A stretch of 64,000 nt of DNA from Bisbaumannia sp015645095 (GTDB lineage: Bacteria; Pseudomonadota; Gammaproteobacteria; Pseudomonadales; Halomonadaceae), in the NCBI GenBank assembly GCA_036871055.1, contig CP141893.1, forward strand, positions 3,596,001 to 3,660,000. Reading direction: 5' to 3'. A program made the translations under genes and the position numbers. This document shows positions 1-8,617 of this stretch, piece after piece. Numbering within the stretch: the first letter of the stretch is position 1; each line of letters opens with the position of its first letter. The notes under the pieces were generated by a model, which did no database searches, was not told the origin of the DNA, and saw nothing but the letters and a program-made list of their open reading frames with translations.

Positions 1-163
1 TGACGTAGCGGCGAATCACCTCCAGCAGTTCCCGCTCCAGCATCGGCATATAGTCCGGCTGGTCGCGCTGACCACGCTGGTGAGCGACGATGATCTGCAG
101 TCGCTCCTTGGCCACCGAGGCACTCTTCTTGCGTTCACCACGGAAAAAATCCAGGAGTTTCAA
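1..163 (-). CDS. minE: Cell division topological specificity factor MinE (partial, C-terminus beyond window start)
   Basis: MinE drives MinD off the membrane and so places the Min oscillation that keeps FtsZ rings at mid-cell. The readable N-terminus KLLDFFRGERKKSA followed by AKERLQIIVAHQR is the family's membrane-targeting helix and anti-MinCD segment; E. coli MinE has the same AKERLQIIVA block. About 54 residues are visible, the rest lies outside the window. The start is a TTG at 163-161 whose last two bases overlap the minD stop TGA (162-160). A GGAGGAGG Shine-Dalgarno sits just upstream within the minD end, so translation is probably coupled to minD. Third gene of a minC-minD-minE operon. 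Confidence 0.93.
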   Translation of the reverse strand, partial: MKLLDFFRGERKKSASVAKERLQIIVAHQRGQRDQPDYMPMLERELLEVIRRYV

Positions 164-978
164 CGGCGACCTCCTCCGAACATACGGCTCAACAGACCTT
201 TCTTCTGAGTTTCATGGAAGCGTAGCGGGACTTCCTCGCCCAGCAGCCGGGAGACCGTATCGGTGTAGGCCAGGCCGGCATCGCTCTTCTGATCATGGAC
301 CACCGGGATGCCCTGGTTGGAGGCCCGCAGCACCGCTTCGGACTCGGGAATCAAGCCGATCAGGTCGATGGCCAGGATCTCGCGGATGTCCTCCAGGGTG
401 AGCATATCACCGTAGTCGACCCGCTCCGGGTTATAGCGGGTAATCAGCAGATGCTCCTTGACCGGCTCCTCGCCCCGCTCGGCGCGGCGGGTCTTGGCCG
501 CCAGCAGGCCGAGGATGCGGTCGGAGTCGCGCACCGAGGAGACCTCGGGGTTGGTCACCACGATGGCCTCGTCGGCGAAATACATCGCCAGCTGGGCGCC
601 TCGCTCGATGCCGGCGGGGGAATCACAGAGGATATAGTCGAAGTCACTGGAGAGAGTCTCCAGCACCTTCTCCACCCCTTCCGGGGTCAGGGCATCCTTG
701 TCGCGGGTCTGGGAGGCCGGCAGGATATGCAGGTTGTCGACCCGCTTGTCACGGATCAACGCCTGGGCCAGGCCCGCCTCCCCCTGAATCACATTGACCA
801 GGTCATAGACCACGCGACGCTCGCAGCCCATGATCAGGTCGAGGTTGCGCAGTCCCACATCGAAATCGATCACCACCGTCTTGTTGCCTCGCAGGGCGAG
901 GCCGGTGGCAATGGCCGCGGCGCTGGTGGTCTTGCCGACCCCGCCCTTGCCTGAGGTCACTACAATGATCTTGGCCAA
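160..978 (-). CDS. minD: Septum site-determining ATPase MinD
   Basis: MinD is the membrane-cycling ATPase that recruits MinC and is stimulated by MinE. The 272-residue product has the usual family length. The deviant Walker A motif KGGVGKTT is at residues 11-18, DFDVGLRNLD follows near 38-47, and the C-terminus ends in a short basic amphipathic segment (GLLSRMFGGGRR), the membrane-targeting sequence. It lies 56 bp after minC and its stop overlaps the minE start. No unusual features. Confidence 0.97.
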   Translation of the reverse strand: MAKIIVVTSGKGGVGKTTSAAAIATGLALRGNKTVVIDFDVGLRNLDLIMGCERRVVYDLVNVIQGEAGLAQALIRDKRVDNLHILPASQTRDKDALTPEGVEKVLETLSSDFDYILCDSPAGIERGAQLAMYFADEAIVVTNPEVSSVRDSDRILGLLAAKTRRAERGEEPVKEHLLITRYNPERVDYGDMLTLEDIREILAIDLIGLIPESEAVLRASNQGIPVVHDQKSDAGLAYTDTVSRLLGEEVPLRFHETQKKGLLSRMFGGGRR

Positions 979-1034
979 GTTACGCTTCCTGTTGCAGATT
1001 GGGTTCCGATCGGCTCGCCGCCGTCTTCGACGTG

Positions 1035-1787
1035 TCAGTCGAGGGCGGCGATCGCCAGTTGATCATCGCTGAGGTGCACTTCCACGGCGGCCCCCAGCAG
1101 GCGCGGGTCGATATCCTCGAGCCGCTTGTAGTTCCCCGCCACCGACAGCAATTCCGCATGCAACTCGCGGCAGTAGATGCCCGCCGCGGCGTTGCCATGA
1201 ATCCCCGCCAGGGCACGACCGCGCAGGGCCCCATAGACATGCACGCTGCCCGCGGCCAGTACCTCGGCCCCGGCATTCACCGCGCCGATCACCACCAGGT
1301 CGCCCTCCTGGGCACTGACCTGCTGGCCGGAACGCACCGTGCCACGGTAGATACGCCCCATCGGGCGGGGCGATTCGGCCGTCGGCGAGTCGACCGGGGC
1401 CACGGGGACATCGGCGACCTCCGCCTCGCTGGCGGGCACGCTCTCCAGCGACCGCCCACGGACCTCCTGGGGGGGAAACCAGCCCAGCCCCAGGGCCCAG
1501 GCCGACTGTTTTACCGGGTCGGTGCCGCCGCGCACCGCCACCGGCAGCAGCTTGTGGGCCCGACACACCGCGCAGATGCGCTCCAGGGCCAGGTGAGGCT
1601 CCTCGAGCCGCTCCACGCTGAGCACCACCGGGGTGTGCTGGAAAAAGGCCGGAGACTGGCTGAGTTTTCCCGCCAGCTGCTCACGAATGCGCTCGGGGTC
1701 GGCACTGGTCAGCTCCATGACCGTCATGGGCAGCATGCCCCCCTTGAAGGAAAAGGCCAGGCTGGCCCGATCCGCCTTCAGACTCAT
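1035..1787 (-). CDS. minC: Septum formation inhibitor MinC
   Basis: MinC is the FtsZ polymerisation inhibitor carried by MinD. The product of about 250 residues has an N-terminal FtsZ-binding domain beginning MSLKADRASLAFSFKGG and a C-terminal right-handed beta-helix domain with GRIYRGTVRSGQ, the MinD-binding region. I chose the ATG at 1787 because a GGAG lies 8-9 bases upstream and the fit to the family is direct. An in-frame ATG at 1802 would add five residues and lacks a good ribosome site. First gene of minCDE. The 200-bp gap to the divergent DUF349 gene should hold its promoter. Confidence 0.93.
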   Translation of the reverse strand: MSLKADRASLAFSFKGGMLPMTVMELTSADPERIREQLAGKLSQSPAFFQHTPVVLSVERLEEPHLALERICAVCRAHKLLPVAVRGGTDPVKQSAWALGLGWFPPQEVRGRSLESVPASEAEVADVPVAPVDSPTAESPRPMGRIYRGTVRSGQQVSAQEGDLVVIGAVNAGAEVLAAGSVHVYGALRGRALAGIHGNAAAGIYCRELHAELLSVAGNYKRLEDIDPRLLGAAVEVHLSDDQLAIAALD

Positions 1788-2002
1788 CGCCGGACTCCGC
1801 ATCGGATAATGGGAGTAAAGCTAAGCGAGTGCGCCGACTCCTGCAACCGATGATATCCACGTTGATCGTCGGGAAGCCGCCAAGCCGTTGGCGCAAGGAG
1901 ACTTTCGCCGTGACATATCGCATGCTTAGATTAAGTGACATTGCCCCTTGATGCGTTGCGGCCACCTGGCCGCGACCGACTCGTTCAGGAACCCCACCCA
2001 TT

Positions 2003-4789
2003 ATGTCAGGATGGATCGCTTCGGGTTGGCTGCGCCGCTGGCTGGCACCACGCTGGCAGCATCCAGACCCCGAGATACGCCGCCAGGCCGCCCTCAGGCT
2101 CGAGCCCGGCAAGACGTCAGAGCGCCAGCAACTGGAGCGACTGGCCCGTGACCCGGCCCCCAGCGTACGACAAGCGGCCCTGTCTCGGCTCGATACCCCC
2201 GGGCCTCTGCTCGCCTGGCTGAGCACGGAGGCCGCCTGTCCGGAGTTACGCCACCGTCTGCTGGAACTGCTCAGCGGTCGCGACGGCGACCTGCCCCTGA
2301 CCGAGCGCCTGACCCTGGTCGAGGGCCTCGAAGACACCGACCTGCTGGAGGCCCTGGCCTTCGAGGGCGATAACCAACAGTTGCGCCTGACCGCCCTGGC
2401 GCGAATCGACGACGAATCCCGGCTGATTCGCCAGGCCTGTGACAACGGCATCGCCGGCGTGCGCCGCGCCGCCGCCGAACGCGTTACCAGCGAGGCCGGG
2501 CTGACCCGTCTGGCACGGGAGGCTCGGCGTGACAAGCAGGTGGCCCGCCAGGCCCGCAAGGCGCTGGCCGAACGACGCGCCAGCGAAAGCCAGGCCCAGG
2601 AAGCCCTGGCCGCCCGGGAGCGCTTGCTGGAGACCATCGAGCAGCAGGCTCAGTCCCCCTGGGAGCCCCTCTTCGGCGGACGCTTTCGACACCTGCAGCG
2701 GGAGTGGGAGGCGCTCCAGGCGCCCCCCAGCAAGGCCCAGGAGCTGCGTTACCAGGAAGCCTGCCTACGCTGCCGCAAGACCCTCAGCGACCATGAGGCA
2801 CGCCATCAGGCCCACCAGGCGGCCACCCAACGCCAGGCCGATGCCGACCAGGCCCGGCGCGACCTGGTCGAGGCCCTGGAGGAGAGCCTCTCGGCCCTGC
2901 AGAACAGTGACCTGCTGACCGCCCAGGATATCGCCAGCCTGCAATCCCAGAAGCGCCTGCTGGCCACGCGTTGGCAGGCACTCTCCGATCAGCACGCCCC
3001 GGACGCCGAGCTGCGCCACCGCTACGACCAGGTATTGAGCGACTACGACACCATCACCCAGGCCTGGGAGGCGCTGCGGGGGCCGGCGGAAGCCATCGAG
3101 CAGGCGCTCAGCCAGGCCGACTCGGCGGCCCTGGCCGAGGTCCTGGCCGATTGCCCCTGGCCCGACCACCTGCCCCCGACCCCGCTGCTCCAGCGCGCCC
3201 GGGCCGCCCTGGAACGCACCGATACCGCCGACTCGAGCCTGCCCCCCTCCAGCGCCTGGCTCGACAAGGAGCTCGACGAGCTGCAACAGCTGCTGGAGCG
3301 GGGCGCCTTCAAGGGCGCCAGCCGCTTGCACCAGAGCCTGCGCCACCGCCTGGAGGGGGTCACCGGGGAGGCCTACGCACCCGCCCTGGCCCGCTTCCGG
3401 CGACTCGGCGCCCAGCTCGCGGAGCTGCGCGACTGGCGTGGTTTCGTGGCCGGTCCCAAGCGCGATCAGTTATGCCAGGCCATCGAGGCCCTGGCCGAGG
3501 AGACGCAACTCGGCGATCGTGAGCTGGATCACCAGCACCGCCGCCTGGTCAAGGAGTGGAAGGAACTGGGCAGCGCCGCCGCCACCAGGGAGCTGGCCGA
3601 GCGCTTCCGGGCCGCCTCGGACCGGATCCACGAGCGACTCGCCCCCTGGAAGGCGGCGCGGCAGGCCGAGCGCCAGCGCAACCTGGAAGCCCGCGAGGCC
3701 CTCTGCGAGCAGCTCGAGGCCCTGCTGGCCCATCCCGATCCGGGGGCGGATCCGGATGCCCTGCGCGAGATTCGTGACCGGGCCCGGGAGCAGTGGCGCC
3801 ACCACGCCCCGGTTCCCCGGGAGCAGGCGGAATCCATCGGGCGGCGCTTCGGTCGCGTCCGCCATGACCTGCAGGGACTGATCGACCGCCGTGCCCAGGA
3901 GATCGCCAGCGCCAAGCGCGAGGTGATCGACGCCGCTCGAGCGTTGCTCGATGATGCGGCCCCCATCGATCGTCGCACCGCCGAGGCCAAGCGCCTCCAG
4001 CAACGCTGGCGGAGCCTGGGTCGGGCCCCGAAGGGCGAAGAGCAGATGCTGTGGCGGGAATTCCGTGGCCTCTGCGACCAGCTCTTCGCTCACCGGGAGG
4101 CGGAGCGGGACGATCGCGCCCGGCGTGCCAAGACACACCTGGACAGCATGCAGGCCCTGATCGATCGCCTCGATGGCTGGCACCCCCAGGCCAGCGGCGA
4201 TGCCGCCACCCTGGACCAGGCCATCGCCGAGGCCGAGGCCCTGGAGCCGCTCCCGCCGGGACGGCGTAGCGAAGGCATGCGCCGGCGCTGGAGTGGCATC
4301 GTACGCGCCCGCCGCGAGCGCCTGCTGCGCCTGGCGGTCAGCGAGGAGGTGGCACGCTGGCAAGCCCTGCGCCCGCTGCTGGATGCCCACCTGGCGGCGG
4401 ATGCCGCGGCCCTCGCCGGGGAATCACCGCCCCCGGTCCCGGCAGAGTCCCTGGAGGGCGATATGCACCAGGCCCATCAACGACGCAATGCCGCCCGTCG
4501 CCAGCCATCGCCCCCCCAGGAGGTGGAAGAACGACTGATTCGCCTGCGGGTGCACCTGGCCCTGCTCGCCGGCGAGCCGGTGGGACAGCAGGACGAACCG
4601 CTGCGCCTGGCGATCCAGGTGGAGCGCCTCAACGAGGGGCTCGGCCGCGAACTCTCCCGGGTCGAGGAGGTGCATATTGTGCTTCGTGAGCTGCTCGCCA
4701 CCGGCCCGATGCCCGCCGAGCTCTGGCAGCGGGAGGTCCATGACCTCGATACCCTGCTGGCCCGCCTGCTGCACCTGCCGCCTCCCTGA
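2003..4789 (+). CDS. Large DUF349 domain protein
   Basis: A 928-residue protein that is almost entirely helical and rich in Arg, Glu, Gln and Ala. The N-terminal roughly 200 residues look like short HEAT-like helical repeats (pattern DP-x-R-x-x-AL, and RRAAAERVTSEAGLTRLAR). The remainder carries several DUF349 units recognised by repeated W-K/R-E/S-L-G-x-A segments, such as VKEWKELGSAAATRELAERF and QRWRSLGRAPKGEEQMLWRE. Family members occur next to housekeeping genes in gammaproteobacteria; their biochemical role is not settled. It stands alone, divergent from minC and convergent with phaB. No signal peptide or membrane segment is seen. Confidence 0.85.
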   Translation: MSGWIASGWLRRWLAPRWQHPDPEIRRQAALRLEPGKTSERQQLERLARDPAPSVRQAALSRLDTPGPLLAWLSTEAACPELRHRLLELLSGRDGDLPLTERLTLVEGLEDTDLLEALAFEGDNQQLRLTALARIDDESRLIRQACDNGIAGVRRAAAERVTSEAGLTRLAREARRDKQVARQARKALAERRASESQAQEALAARERLLETIEQQAQSPWEPLFGGRFRHLQREWEALQAPPSKAQELRYQEACLRCRKTLSDHEARHQAHQAATQRQADADQARRDLVEALEESLSALQNSDLLTAQDIASLQSQKRLLATRWQALSDQHAPDAELRHRYDQVLSDYDTITQAWEALRGPAEAIEQALSQADSAALAEVLADCPWPDHLPPTPLLQRARAALERTDTADSSLPPSSAWLDKELDELQQLLERGAFKGASRLHQSLRHRLEGVTGEAYAPALARFRRLGAQLAELRDWRGFVAGPKRDQLCQAIEALAEETQLGDRELDHQHRRLVKEWKELGSAAATRELAERFRAASDRIHERLAPWKAARQAERQRNLEAREALCEQLEALLAHPDPGADPDALREIRDRAREQWRHHAPVPREQAESIGRRFGRVRHDLQGLIDRRAQEIASAKREVIDAARALLDDAAPIDRRTAEAKRLQQRWRSLGRAPKGEEQMLWREFRGLCDQLFAHREAERDDRARRAKTHLDSMQALIDRLDGWHPQASGDAATLDQAIAEAEALEPLPPGRRSEGMRRRWSGIVRARRERLLRLAVSEEVARWQALRPLLDAHLAADAAALAGESPPPVPAESLEGDMHQAHQRRNAARRQPSPPQEVEERLIRLRVHLALLAGEPVGQQDEPLRLAIQVERLNEGLGRELSRVEEVHIVLRELLATGPMPAELWQREVHDLDTLLARLLHLPPP

Positions 4790-4808
4790 TGCCGCCCGGT
4801 TCAGACGC

Positions 4809-4836
4809 AAAACGCGAGGCCTGGGCCTCGCGTTTT
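4809..4836. terminator. Bidirectional rho-independent terminator between DUF349 gene and phaB
   Basis: A perfect 12-bp inverted repeat AAAACGCGAGGC / GCCTCGCGTTTT with a 4-base loop. The A and T flanks make it work for both converging genes. Confidence 0.85.
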
Positions 4837-4863
4837 CGCGGACAGTTGGGGAAAAGACGGGGC

Positions 4864-5610
4864 TCAGCCCATAAATTGGCCGCCATTGATATCCAGGTTG
4901 GCGCCGGTGATAAAGCCCGACTCCTTGTCGGCCAGGAAGACCACCGCCCGGGCGATCTCCTCGGGGGTGCCGAACCGCTTGACCGGTATCCCCTGGCGGA
5001 TCCCTTCACGGATCTCGTCGGCGATCTTCATGATCATGTCGGTGGCCACATAGCCCGGCGACAGGGTGTTGACGGTGATGCCCTTGCTGGCGGTCTCCTG
5101 GGCCAGGGACATGGTCAACCCATGCATCCCCGCCTTGGCCGCCGCATAGTTGACCTGGCCGAACTGTCCCTTGCGGCCATTGATCGAGGAGATATTGACG
5201 ATACGCCCGTAGCCCTGGTCCAGCATGTCCGAGATCACGCTGCGACAGGTGTTGAAGACGCTGTTGAGGTTGGTATCGATGACCTCGTGCCACTGTTCCG
5301 GGGTCATCCTCTTGAGGGTGCCGTCCCGGGTGATCCCCGCACAGTTGACCAGCACGCTGATGGGGCCATGCTGCTCACGAATCTCGCGCACCCCGGCCTC
5401 GCAGGAGGCGAAATCCACCAGGTCGATGCCCGACAGGACGATATTGTCGAAGCCGTCGGCCTGCTGCTGGGCCAGCCAGCCCTTGGCCTTCTCGGCGTTG
5501 TGATATCCCGCCACGACCCGATAGCCTTCCTTGGCCAAGGCGCGACAGATGGCGGTGCCAATACCACCGGTGCCCCCGGTGACCCAAGCGACGGGTGCAG
5601 TATCGGTCAT
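4864..5610 (-). CDS. phaB: Acetoacetyl-CoA reductase PhaB
   Basis: An SDR-family NADPH-dependent enzyme that reduces acetoacetyl-CoA to (R)-3-hydroxybutyryl-CoA, the monomer for polyhydroxybutyrate. 248 residues, the normal length. The cofactor motif TGGTGGIG is at 11-18 and NCAGITRDG near 89-97. The catalytic Ser/Tyr/Lys are S141 or S142, Y155 and K159 in the SSINGRKGQFGQVNYAAAK stretch typical of PhaB. The conserved PGYVATDM lies towards the C-terminus. It is monocistronic here; the partner thiolase phaA lies 41 kb away in this window. Confidence 0.95.
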   Translation of the reverse strand: MTDTAPVAWVTGGTGGIGTAICRALAKEGYRVVAGYHNAEKAKGWLAQQQADGFDNIVLSGIDLVDFASCEAGVREIREQHGPISVLVNCAGITRDGTLKRMTPEQWHEVIDTNLNSVFNTCRSVISDMLDQGYGRIVNISSINGRKGQFGQVNYAAAKAGMHGLTMSLAQETASKGITVNTLSPGYVATDMIMKIADEIREGIRQGIPVKRFGTPEEIARAVVFLADKESGFITGANLDINGGQFMG

Positions 5611-5772
5611 AGAGTAACTCCCTTATATAAGTGGCCCTGGAGAACGACGTGGTACCCCATGGGGCAGAGCCAGTGTCGTCGACCCACGAGTCAAGTTGAT
5701 GACTCGCTCGGTCAGTATGTAATGCCGCCGCGCAACGGGACGAGCGTTTCATTGCCTGCGCCCTCTCAACGC

Positions 5773-5800
5773 TTGACCTGCGTCAGAAAATCCGTATAGT
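5773..5800 (+). promoter_or_regulatory. Sigma70-type promoter of the initiator tRNA gene
   Basis: TTGACC at 5773-5778 and TATAGT at 5795-5800 with a 16-bp spacer, ending 14 bp before the tRNA gene. The match to the consensus and its position support it. Confidence 0.8.
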
Positions 5801-5814
5801 GTGCCTCACGTTGA

Positions 5815-5891
<77 letters not shown>

Positions 5892-5898
5892 AACATAG

Positions 5899-5932
5899 AA
5901 AAAAGCCAGTTCCTACGGGAGCTGGCTTTTTT
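5899..5932 (+). terminator. Terminator of the tRNA-fMet gene
   Basis: AAAAGCCAGTTCC / GGAGCTGGCTTTT hairpin with a TACG tetraloop and a run of six T. An almost identical copy recurs at 6124-6155. Confidence 0.9.
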
Positions 5933-5941
5933 CGTTGCCGA

Positions 5942-5996
5942 GCCGATGACGGTCATCGGTTCACTCTGGTTTCCAGGTCGGCGGTCCCCGCTACCA
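5942..5996 (+). pseudogene. Decayed tRNA-fMet relic 1
   Basis: The segment keeps GGTCATCGGTTCA and the 3' end GGTCCCCGCTACCA of the neighbouring tRNA-fMet, but the intervening T-arm is altered and no anticodon arm is present. It is followed by its own terminator (6003-6037). I read it as the degenerate 3' part of a tandem tRNA copy. Confidence 0.6.
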
Positions 5997-6002
5997 ATTT
6001 TG

Positions 6003-6037
6003 AAAAGGCAGTTACCTAACAAGGTGACTGCCTTTTT
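6003..6037 (+). terminator. Terminator behind tRNA relic 1
   Basis: AAAAGGCAGTTA ... TGACTGCCTTTTT stem-loop with a T run. The sequence differs from the two GCCAGTTCC terminators, although the layout (relic then terminator) is the same. Confidence 0.7.
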
Positions 6038-6051
6038 GCTTTGCGAGAAAA

Positions 6052-6114
6052 GCATCGGGCTCGGCTCTTCACCACCCCGGGAAGGTCACTGGCTCAGCCC
6101 GGTCCCCGCTACCA
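6052..6114 (+). pseudogene. Decayed tRNA-fMet relic 2
   Basis: ATCGGGCTC and GGTCCCCGCTACCA match the tRNA-fMet, and the T-arm region is GGTCACTGGCTCAGCCCGG. The CAT anticodon is replaced by a longer CGGCTCTTCACCACCCC stretch, so it cannot be a working initiator tRNA. It shares all these changes with relic 3, 132 bp further on. Confidence 0.6.
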
Positions 6115-6123
6115 AACATAGAG

Positions 6124-6155
6124 AAAAGCCAGTTCCTACGGGAGCTGGCTTTTTT
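6124..6155 (+). terminator. Terminator behind tRNA relic 2
   Basis: Same hairpin as at 5899-5932 (AAAAGCCAGTTCC, TACG loop, T run), copied with the relic. Confidence 0.75.
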
Positions 6156-6162
6156 CGTTGCC

Positions 6163-6245
6163 GATGTGGAACGGTCTGGTAGCTCGTCGGGCTCGGCTCT
6201 TCACCACCCCGGGAAGGTCACTGGCTCAGCCCGGTCCCCGCTGCC
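6163..6245 (+). pseudogene. Decayed tRNA-fMet relic 3
   Basis: Begins like the tRNA D-arm (GATGTGGAACGGTCTGGTAGCTCGTCGGGCTC, split here as GTCTGGTAGCTCGTCGGG) and ends GGTCCCCGCTGCC. The anticodon loop is replaced by the same insert as in relic 2, the acceptor 5' strand is lost and the CCA is damaged. The remaining 6246-6413 region before cnoX holds no gene I can support; it should contain the cnoX promoter. Confidence 0.6.
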
Positions 6246-6413
6246 GAATCCCCACTCTTGTTTCGTTTATTCCTTGTACACGCTATCCGTGACGCCCAGG
6301 GAGCCGCGCGCCTCGCCCCGGCTTTTCTCGTCCTGCCTCCCCTCCGGCCTTGAATCCCGCCGCGGTCACCCGCATCTTGTGAGGAAACCCGAGCTATTCA
6401 CAAGGCAGAGCCC

Positions 6414-7343
6414 ATGCAGATCGTCGACCCGCGCAGCGGTGCCCCCCTCACCTCCGAGCCGCAAGCCTCCAGCCCGCAATCTCAGGCCGACCCCAGCGCC
6501 TATATCGTCGATATCGACATGAGCAACTTCCAGCAGGTGGTGCTGGAGGGCTCGATGCAGACGCCGGTGCTGCTGGACTGCTGGGCTCCCTGGTGCGAGC
6601 CCTGCAAGAACCTGATGCCGGTCCTCGAGAAGCTGGCCCGGGAGTATCAGGGCGCCTTCGTGTTGGCCAAGCTGAATATCGACGAGAATCAGGAGATCGC
6701 CGCCCAGCTGGGTATCCGTTCCGTGCCAGACGTCAAGCTGATCCTCCAGGGCCAGCTCTACGATCAGTTCCAGGGCGCCCTGCCGGAGGGACAGATCCGC
6801 GAATGGCTGGGACAGTACCTGCAGCCACCGGCGGAGGCGCCGGCGAGCCCCGAGGAGCAGGCCAGGGCAGCCCTGGAGGCGGGCGACGCGGCCGGCGCAC
6901 GGGCGCTCTACGAGCAGCTGGTACAGCAGCACCCCGAGCACCACGACTACCAGATCGACCTGGCCGGTGCGCTGCTCGCCGAGGGCCGCGTCGAGGATGC
7001 CAGGGCCCTGCTCGACAACCTGCCCCCGGAGCACCGCGATGCCCCCAAGGCCCGTGGCGTGCGCGCCAGCCTCGAGTTTCGCCAGGAGGCTCCCGACGAT
7101 CAGGCCCTCGCCGCACTCGGTGACCGGAACGACAGCGAGGCACAGTTCCAGCGCGCCCTGCGCCGGGTCGCGGACGGCGACTACGAAGCCGGCCTGGAGG
7201 CCCTGCTGGCGCTGATGAAGCAGGACCGCGCCTATGGCGACGATGCCGCACGCCAGACCCTGCTGCGGGTCTTCGATGCCCTGGGCGCCGAGCACCCTCT
7301 CACCGTCACCTATCGCCGCAAGCTCTTCGCCCTGCTCTACTGA
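6414..7343 (+). CDS. cnoX: Thioredoxin-like chaperedoxin CnoX (YbbN family)
   Basis: CnoX proteins combine a thioredoxin fold with TPR-like helices; they hold unfolding proteins and protect them from oxidation, and hand them to GroEL or DnaK. 309 residues: an N-terminal tail, a thioredoxin domain at about 30-140 with an intact C61-E-P-C64 motif in CWAPWCEPCK and a cis-proline segment SVPDVKL, then helical repeats from about 145 to the end. E. coli CnoX has lost the second cysteine pair function (SxHC); this one should be redox active. Monocistronic, with a terminator after it. Confidence 0.87.
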   Translation: MQIVDPRSGAPLTSEPQASSPQSQADPSAYIVDIDMSNFQQVVLEGSMQTPVLLDCWAPWCEPCKNLMPVLEKLAREYQGAFVLAKLNIDENQEIAAQLGIRSVPDVKLILQGQLYDQFQGALPEGQIREWLGQYLQPPAEAPASPEEQARAALEAGDAAGARALYEQLVQQHPEHHDYQIDLAGALLAEGRVEDARALLDNLPPEHRDAPKARGVRASLEFRQEAPDDQALAALGDRNDSEAQFQRALRRVADGDYEAGLEALLALMKQDRAYGDDAARQTLLRVFDALGAEHPLTVTYRRKLFALLY

Positions 7344-7360
7344 GCCACCGGCCAGGACGG

Positions 7361-7384
7361 GACGGCCGCCCTCGGGCGGCCGTC
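7361..7384. terminator. Terminator between cnoX and the C-S lyase gene
   Basis: Inverted repeat GACGGCCGCCC / GGGCGGCCGTC around a short loop, between two converging genes. There is no long T run. Confidence 0.6.
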
Positions 7385-7386
7385 GT

Positions 7387-8559
7387 CTATTTCAGCAAGG
7401 GGTCGAGGCGCTCGATGGCCTGCGCCAGCTGCGCCGGCGTGGTACCGAAATTGAGCCGCACGAAACCCGGCCAGCCGAAGGCGGCACCATCGGAGAGGGC
7501 GACACCGGCGCGTTCCAGCAGCGCCTGCTGGGGCGACTCGCCGAGCCCCGCCTCACGCATATCCAGCCAGGCCAGGTAGGTGGACTCGGGCGGCGTCATC
7601 GCCACGCCGGGCCACTCGGCCACCGCCGCTGCCAGGCGCCGACGGTTGTCACGCAGTACCGCCAGCAGCGCCTGTCGCCAGGGTTCCCCCTCGCGATAGG
7701 CCGCCTCCGCCGCCACCATCCCCAACACATTCATGTCCGGCTGCAGCCCCCGGCAACGCGCCACGAAGCGCCGACGCAGCTCGGCGTCGGGGATCACCGC
7801 ACAGGCGGTGGTCAGCCCCGCCAGGTTGAAGGTCTTGGAGGGCGCCCAGAGGGTGACGATACGTGCCGCCAGCTCGGGATAGGCCGCCGCCAGGGGGCGG
7901 TGCCGGCCACCCGCCTCCAGCAGCAGGTCACAGTGCAGCTCGTCGGAGGCCACCAGCAGGTCGTGACGCTCCACCAGCGCCGCCAGCCCGGCCAGCTCCG
8001 CGTCGGACCAGACCCGGCCCGTGGGGTTATGCGGATGACACCAGAGCAGCAGGCGGGTCTGCGGGGTGATCGCCGCCTCCAGGGCCGCCAGGTCGAGGCG
8101 CCAGGGCTCGCCGGGGGCCACCGGCTCGGCGAGCCGGGCCTGCTGGGCCAGCCGCCCGCTACGCTCGGCCACCTTGAGGAAGGGGGGATAGATGGGCGTG
8201 ACCGTCAGGATGCCCTCGCCGGGTTCGGTCAGGGCCAGGGCCGCCAGCTGCAGCGCCGGCACCACCCCCGGCAGCCAGTGCTGCCAGTCGGGTCGAATGC
8301 TCCAGCCATAGTGCTCGGCGCTCCAGTCGCAGAGGGCGCGGCGCAGGCCATCGGGCACCAGCCCGTAGCCGTAGACCCCATGGGCGACCCGAGCCTGGAG
8401 GGCCTCGATCACCGCCGGAGGCGAGGTGAAGTCCATATCCGCCACCCACAGCGGCAATGCCTCTTCGCCGTAGTGGTGCCATTTCTGGGATGGCCAGGCG
8501 TCGACGCCCCGGACCTCGGGGTGTCGTCGCTCGACGGGCGTGGCAAAATCGAAGGCCAT
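7387..8559 (-). CDS. PatB/MalY-type PLP-dependent C-S lyase
   Basis: Fold type I PLP enzyme of the MalY/PatB group, which cleaves cystathionine or cysteine conjugates to a thiol, pyruvate and ammonia. 390 residues. Group features are ALPLWVADMDF (about 34-44), GVYGYG (61-66), HPHNPTGRVW, SDELHCDL with D206, and the PLP lysine K242 in APSKTFNLAG. Divergent from the small gene at 8618. The exact substrate cannot be told from sequence; an aminotransferase label from automatic annotation is possible. Confidence 0.85.
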   Translation of the reverse strand: MAFDFATPVERRHPEVRGVDAWPSQKWHHYGEEALPLWVADMDFTSPPAVIEALQARVAHGVYGYGLVPDGLRRALCDWSAEHYGWSIRPDWQHWLPGVVPALQLAALALTEPGEGILTVTPIYPPFLKVAERSGRLAQQARLAEPVAPGEPWRLDLAALEAAITPQTRLLLWCHPHNPTGRVWSDAELAGLAALVERHDLLVASDELHCDLLLEAGGRHRPLAAAYPELAARIVTLWAPSKTFNLAGLTTACAVIPDAELRRRFVARCRGLQPDMNVLGMVAAEAAYREGEPWRQALLAVLRDNRRRLAAAVAEWPGVAMTPPESTYLAWLDMREAGLGESPQQALLERAGVALSDGAAFGWPGFVRLNFGTTPAQLAQAIERLDPLLK

Positions 8560-8617
8560 GTCTGCTCCTCGTCAGTTCACTGCTGGCGCCATCGCACCAT
8601 TTCATAAAGGTTCGACC

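Noticed and set aside
5942..6245. Further functional tRNA genes
   Set aside because: No segment has a complete cloverleaf or an anticodon arm.
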